From Euwallacea fornicatus (taxonomy: Eukaryota > Arthropoda > Insecta > Coleoptera > Curculionidae): 64,000 nucleotides of DNA. The translations under genes were made by a program, and so were the position numbers. Below are positions 62,045-64,000 of this stretch, one piece after another. The stretch lies in the NCBI RefSeq assembly GCF_040115645.1, contig NC_089555.1, positions 3,534,001-3,598,000 of the forward strand, read 5' to 3'. The number at the start of each line of letters is the position of its first letter. Within the stretch, counting starts at the first letter, position 1. A model generated the notes under the pieces. It had not been told where the DNA came from. It saw only the letters and a list, made by a program, of their open reading frames with translations, and did no database searches.

Positions 62045-62570
62045 TATATTTTGTTTTTGATTAAAGTGATTGTGGATTTAACGAATCCGTATTTCGTGGA
62101 TAAGTGCTGCATCATGTTGTAATAACTTTCTGATTTCTGCCTTTTCTTGCGATTTTAGATGTTTTCTTTTATATTGAAACATTAGTGGAAAAACACAGTG
62201 CACAGTTCATAAAGTACACTGAATAATTTTAGGTATGCCTACTTAAAAAAAATACCTTTTAGAAGAATACCTACATATTCACTTACAAACTCTTTTCAGA
62301 AACACCGGACACAGCCAAAACTGAACCGTGAAATATCGAAAGAAACAATATGTATGTTTGTGATTCGGGGAAGTCCCTTTAAAAGCACGTACATGTGAAC
62401 AATAGTCATTTTATTGCGGTTCGTTTTCGTTTTGAGTGCGACATTGTTAATTTTATGTTTTTTGTGTGTATGTGCGCAATTTCACTTTTACGAGATTTTA
62501 TTTGTTCACTATTAAGGGGTTAATGTTAATATTGTTGTCTTCACTGAATTGGATAGCTCATTATATTATA
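62045..62570. other. gene-free AT-rich stretch
   Basis: No domain, terminus or repeat is recognised between the two mariner-type elements. Confidence 0.4.
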
Positions 62571-64000
62571 CAGGGTGTCCCATTTAAAGTTGTGATTAAA
62601 AATTACTCAAAAACGATACGTTGTATTAAAAAAAAGTTGCTCGGCAAAGAGGGGGACATGTCATACATGTCATAGATGAAGATAGTGACATTTTGCTAAA
62701 AGGTTCTTTTTTAGAGCAACTTTCTTTTCTAGCAGCAACCCCGTATTTTTTTTACAGATCCTTATAGACCTTCAAAAAGAGAAAAAGAGAAGATATTTTA
62801 TTTGACTATTTTCTGATTGGACGTTTTGCTGCAGAGTTATTCTTGATTTTTGTCCAATTTTTGAGATAACCGAAATTATTGCATTTTTCTCTCTAAAATA
62901 GTTTTGCAATGGATATTCTGTTTAAAGCTCATAACAATCTTTCTACCTAATCAAAAAAAATTATTTCTATGAAAAAAATTTTGTTTTAATTTCTTCTTGT
63001 TAGAGTCTACTCTGTAATAAGGTCTACAGGAAATTGCTATTATTTTTAACGATTGGTATTTATTTATAACGATCAATTTAATTGTTTTATGTAAAATTAT
63101 TCAAAAATTATTCTTTGCATTTCAAAATTCAATAATTGAAATGGCTCGCTGCACTTTGGTCGAAAAATTATAAATTATTTTCATGTATGGAGAGGCTGGA
63201 AGAAATGTTAGTCGGACAGTTGAATTTTATGCTGAAAGACTTCCCGATGAAAAAGTTGTCTATTCAATGACTTTTAACAATATCATTAAAAATATCAAAG
63301 AAACGAAAACGTTGGATACAAAAAACTGCAATCGGTCCCGAAGTGCATCATATGAAAGCGATCAAATAGCAGTTCTTAGAGCTGTTGCCTTTGATCACCA
63401 CGTGAGTTGTCGTCAAATTGCTGCTGACTCAAGAACATCAAAGACAAGTGTCCAAAGAATTTTGAACGTAAATAAATATCATTTTTACTACATTTATTTA
63501 CATCAGGAATCCATTTTGAAAACTGAGAAAATTTTTGTAATTGGGTAAGATAGCAATGAAATCAAAATACAAATTTCTTCTCCAACAGTTTGTTTTCGGA
63601 CGAATTCACATTCACAAACCATGGTGCAGTGAATCGCCATAATCTGCATTTTTGGAATGCTGTAAACCCACACTAGTTTAGAGAAGTTGAACATCAAAGT
63701 CATGAGGTCATCATGGTCAGTGAATATTGGGGAATTATATTATTGGTGAATACTTAATTGGACGTTTCTTCATTGAAGGAAACTTGAATGAAGAAGTGTA
63801 CTGCAATTCCTTGCGTAATAATCTTTTGGAATTGTTGGAAAATGTTCCACTTGCAATTAGATGCGAAATGTGGTGTCAGCATGACGGCTGTCCAGCCCAT
63901 TTTTCTAGAATGTCTCGTGAATTTCTGGATGAGATGTATCCAGATCGATAGATTGCAGAGAACGGTACAGTGATTTGGCCTCTTGGTTCGCCTGATCTGA
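62571..64000 (+). mobile_element. mariner-type element, right part outside the window
   Basis: The left end CAGGGTGTCCCATTTAAAG follows TA at 62569. A rightward transposase relic runs from 63141 to the window end. The right terminus is not included. Confidence 0.65.
63141..64000 (+). pseudogene. mariner-type transposase relic, 3' end outside the window
   Basis: MARCTLVEKL, an early stop, then MYGEAGRNVSRTVEFYAERL and DHHVSCRQIAADSRTSKTSV (helix-turn-helix). After a gap the first-Asp block reads FSDEFTFTNHGAVNRHN at about 63595. Next are IGRFFIEGNLNEEVYC and MWCQHDGCPAHFSR (second Asp) at 63770-63915, a stop, then IWPLGSPDL at the window edge. It is decayed but readable. Confidence 0.7.

Overview
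The window looks like arthropod nuclear DNA, most probably insect. It is AT-rich and intron-poor, has no RNA gene that I can see and no clear single-copy host gene, and is packed with Tc1/mariner, pogo, piggyBac-like and Jockey-type LINE remains of the kinds typical of insect genomes. I cannot name the species.

The centrepiece is a Polinton/Maverick (adintovirus-like) element at 27613-56874. It has 581-bp terminal inverted repeats (TIRs) that begin AGTAGTAG and end CTACTACT, and a 6-bp target duplication, CATAAA, on both sides. It carries the full virus-like set: protein-primed family B DNA polymerase, chromodomain integrase, FtsK/HerA-type packaging ATPase, adenain-like cysteine protease, major and minor capsid proteins, a phospholipase A2-domain virion protein, a fibre-like coiled-coil protein, an OB-like small protein and several unknowns. 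Its most unusual cargo is a complete secreted matrix metalloproteinase (signal peptide, cysteine switch, HExxHxxGxxH, poly-Thr linker, hemopexin domain). There is also a small glycosylated membrane protein at the right end.

As assembled, the element is 29.3 kb, because 12.64 kb (28272-40908) is repeated almost perfectly at 41111-53746 across exactly 200 Ns. Only one homopolymer indel was noticed between the copies. The likeliest reading is two overlapping contigs of one element of about 16.4 kb placed end to end. One target duplication and one TIR pair enclose the whole structure.

Element layout: a left-TIR gene (exonuclease-like) and a small zinc-finger-like gene point right. A leftward block follows: major capsid, penton, protease and PLA2 protein. 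A short bidirectional promoter region separates it from a rightward block: ATPase, conserved unknown, fibre-like protein, integrase, unknown, MMP. Small leftward zinc-ribbon ORFs overlap the MMP 3' end. Then come the rightward OB-like protein and PolB, and last the leftward membrane protein that reads in from the right TIR. PolB, the OB-like protein and integrase would replicate and insert the element. Capsid proteins, protease, ATPase and PLA2 protein would make a particle. MMP and the membrane protein are candidates for acting outside the cell.

Left flank (1-27606): mariner relics and miniature inverted-repeat elements (MITEs) to about 6 kb, a quiet stretch 6.1-7.5 kb, a LINE relic (7.8-9.2 kb), a Tc1 relic (9.4-10.4 kb), a three-level nest (pogo 10557-18272 containing Tc1 12122-18021 containing a LINE 12552-16871), a 624-bp MITE, another LINE relic, a piggyBac-like relic, a MITE, a Tc1 relic split by a 1.37-kb foldback element, and a further Tc1 relic. 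Right flank (56881-64000): a second 624-bp MITE in the opposite orientation and three mariner-type elements with decayed DUF4817-type transposases.
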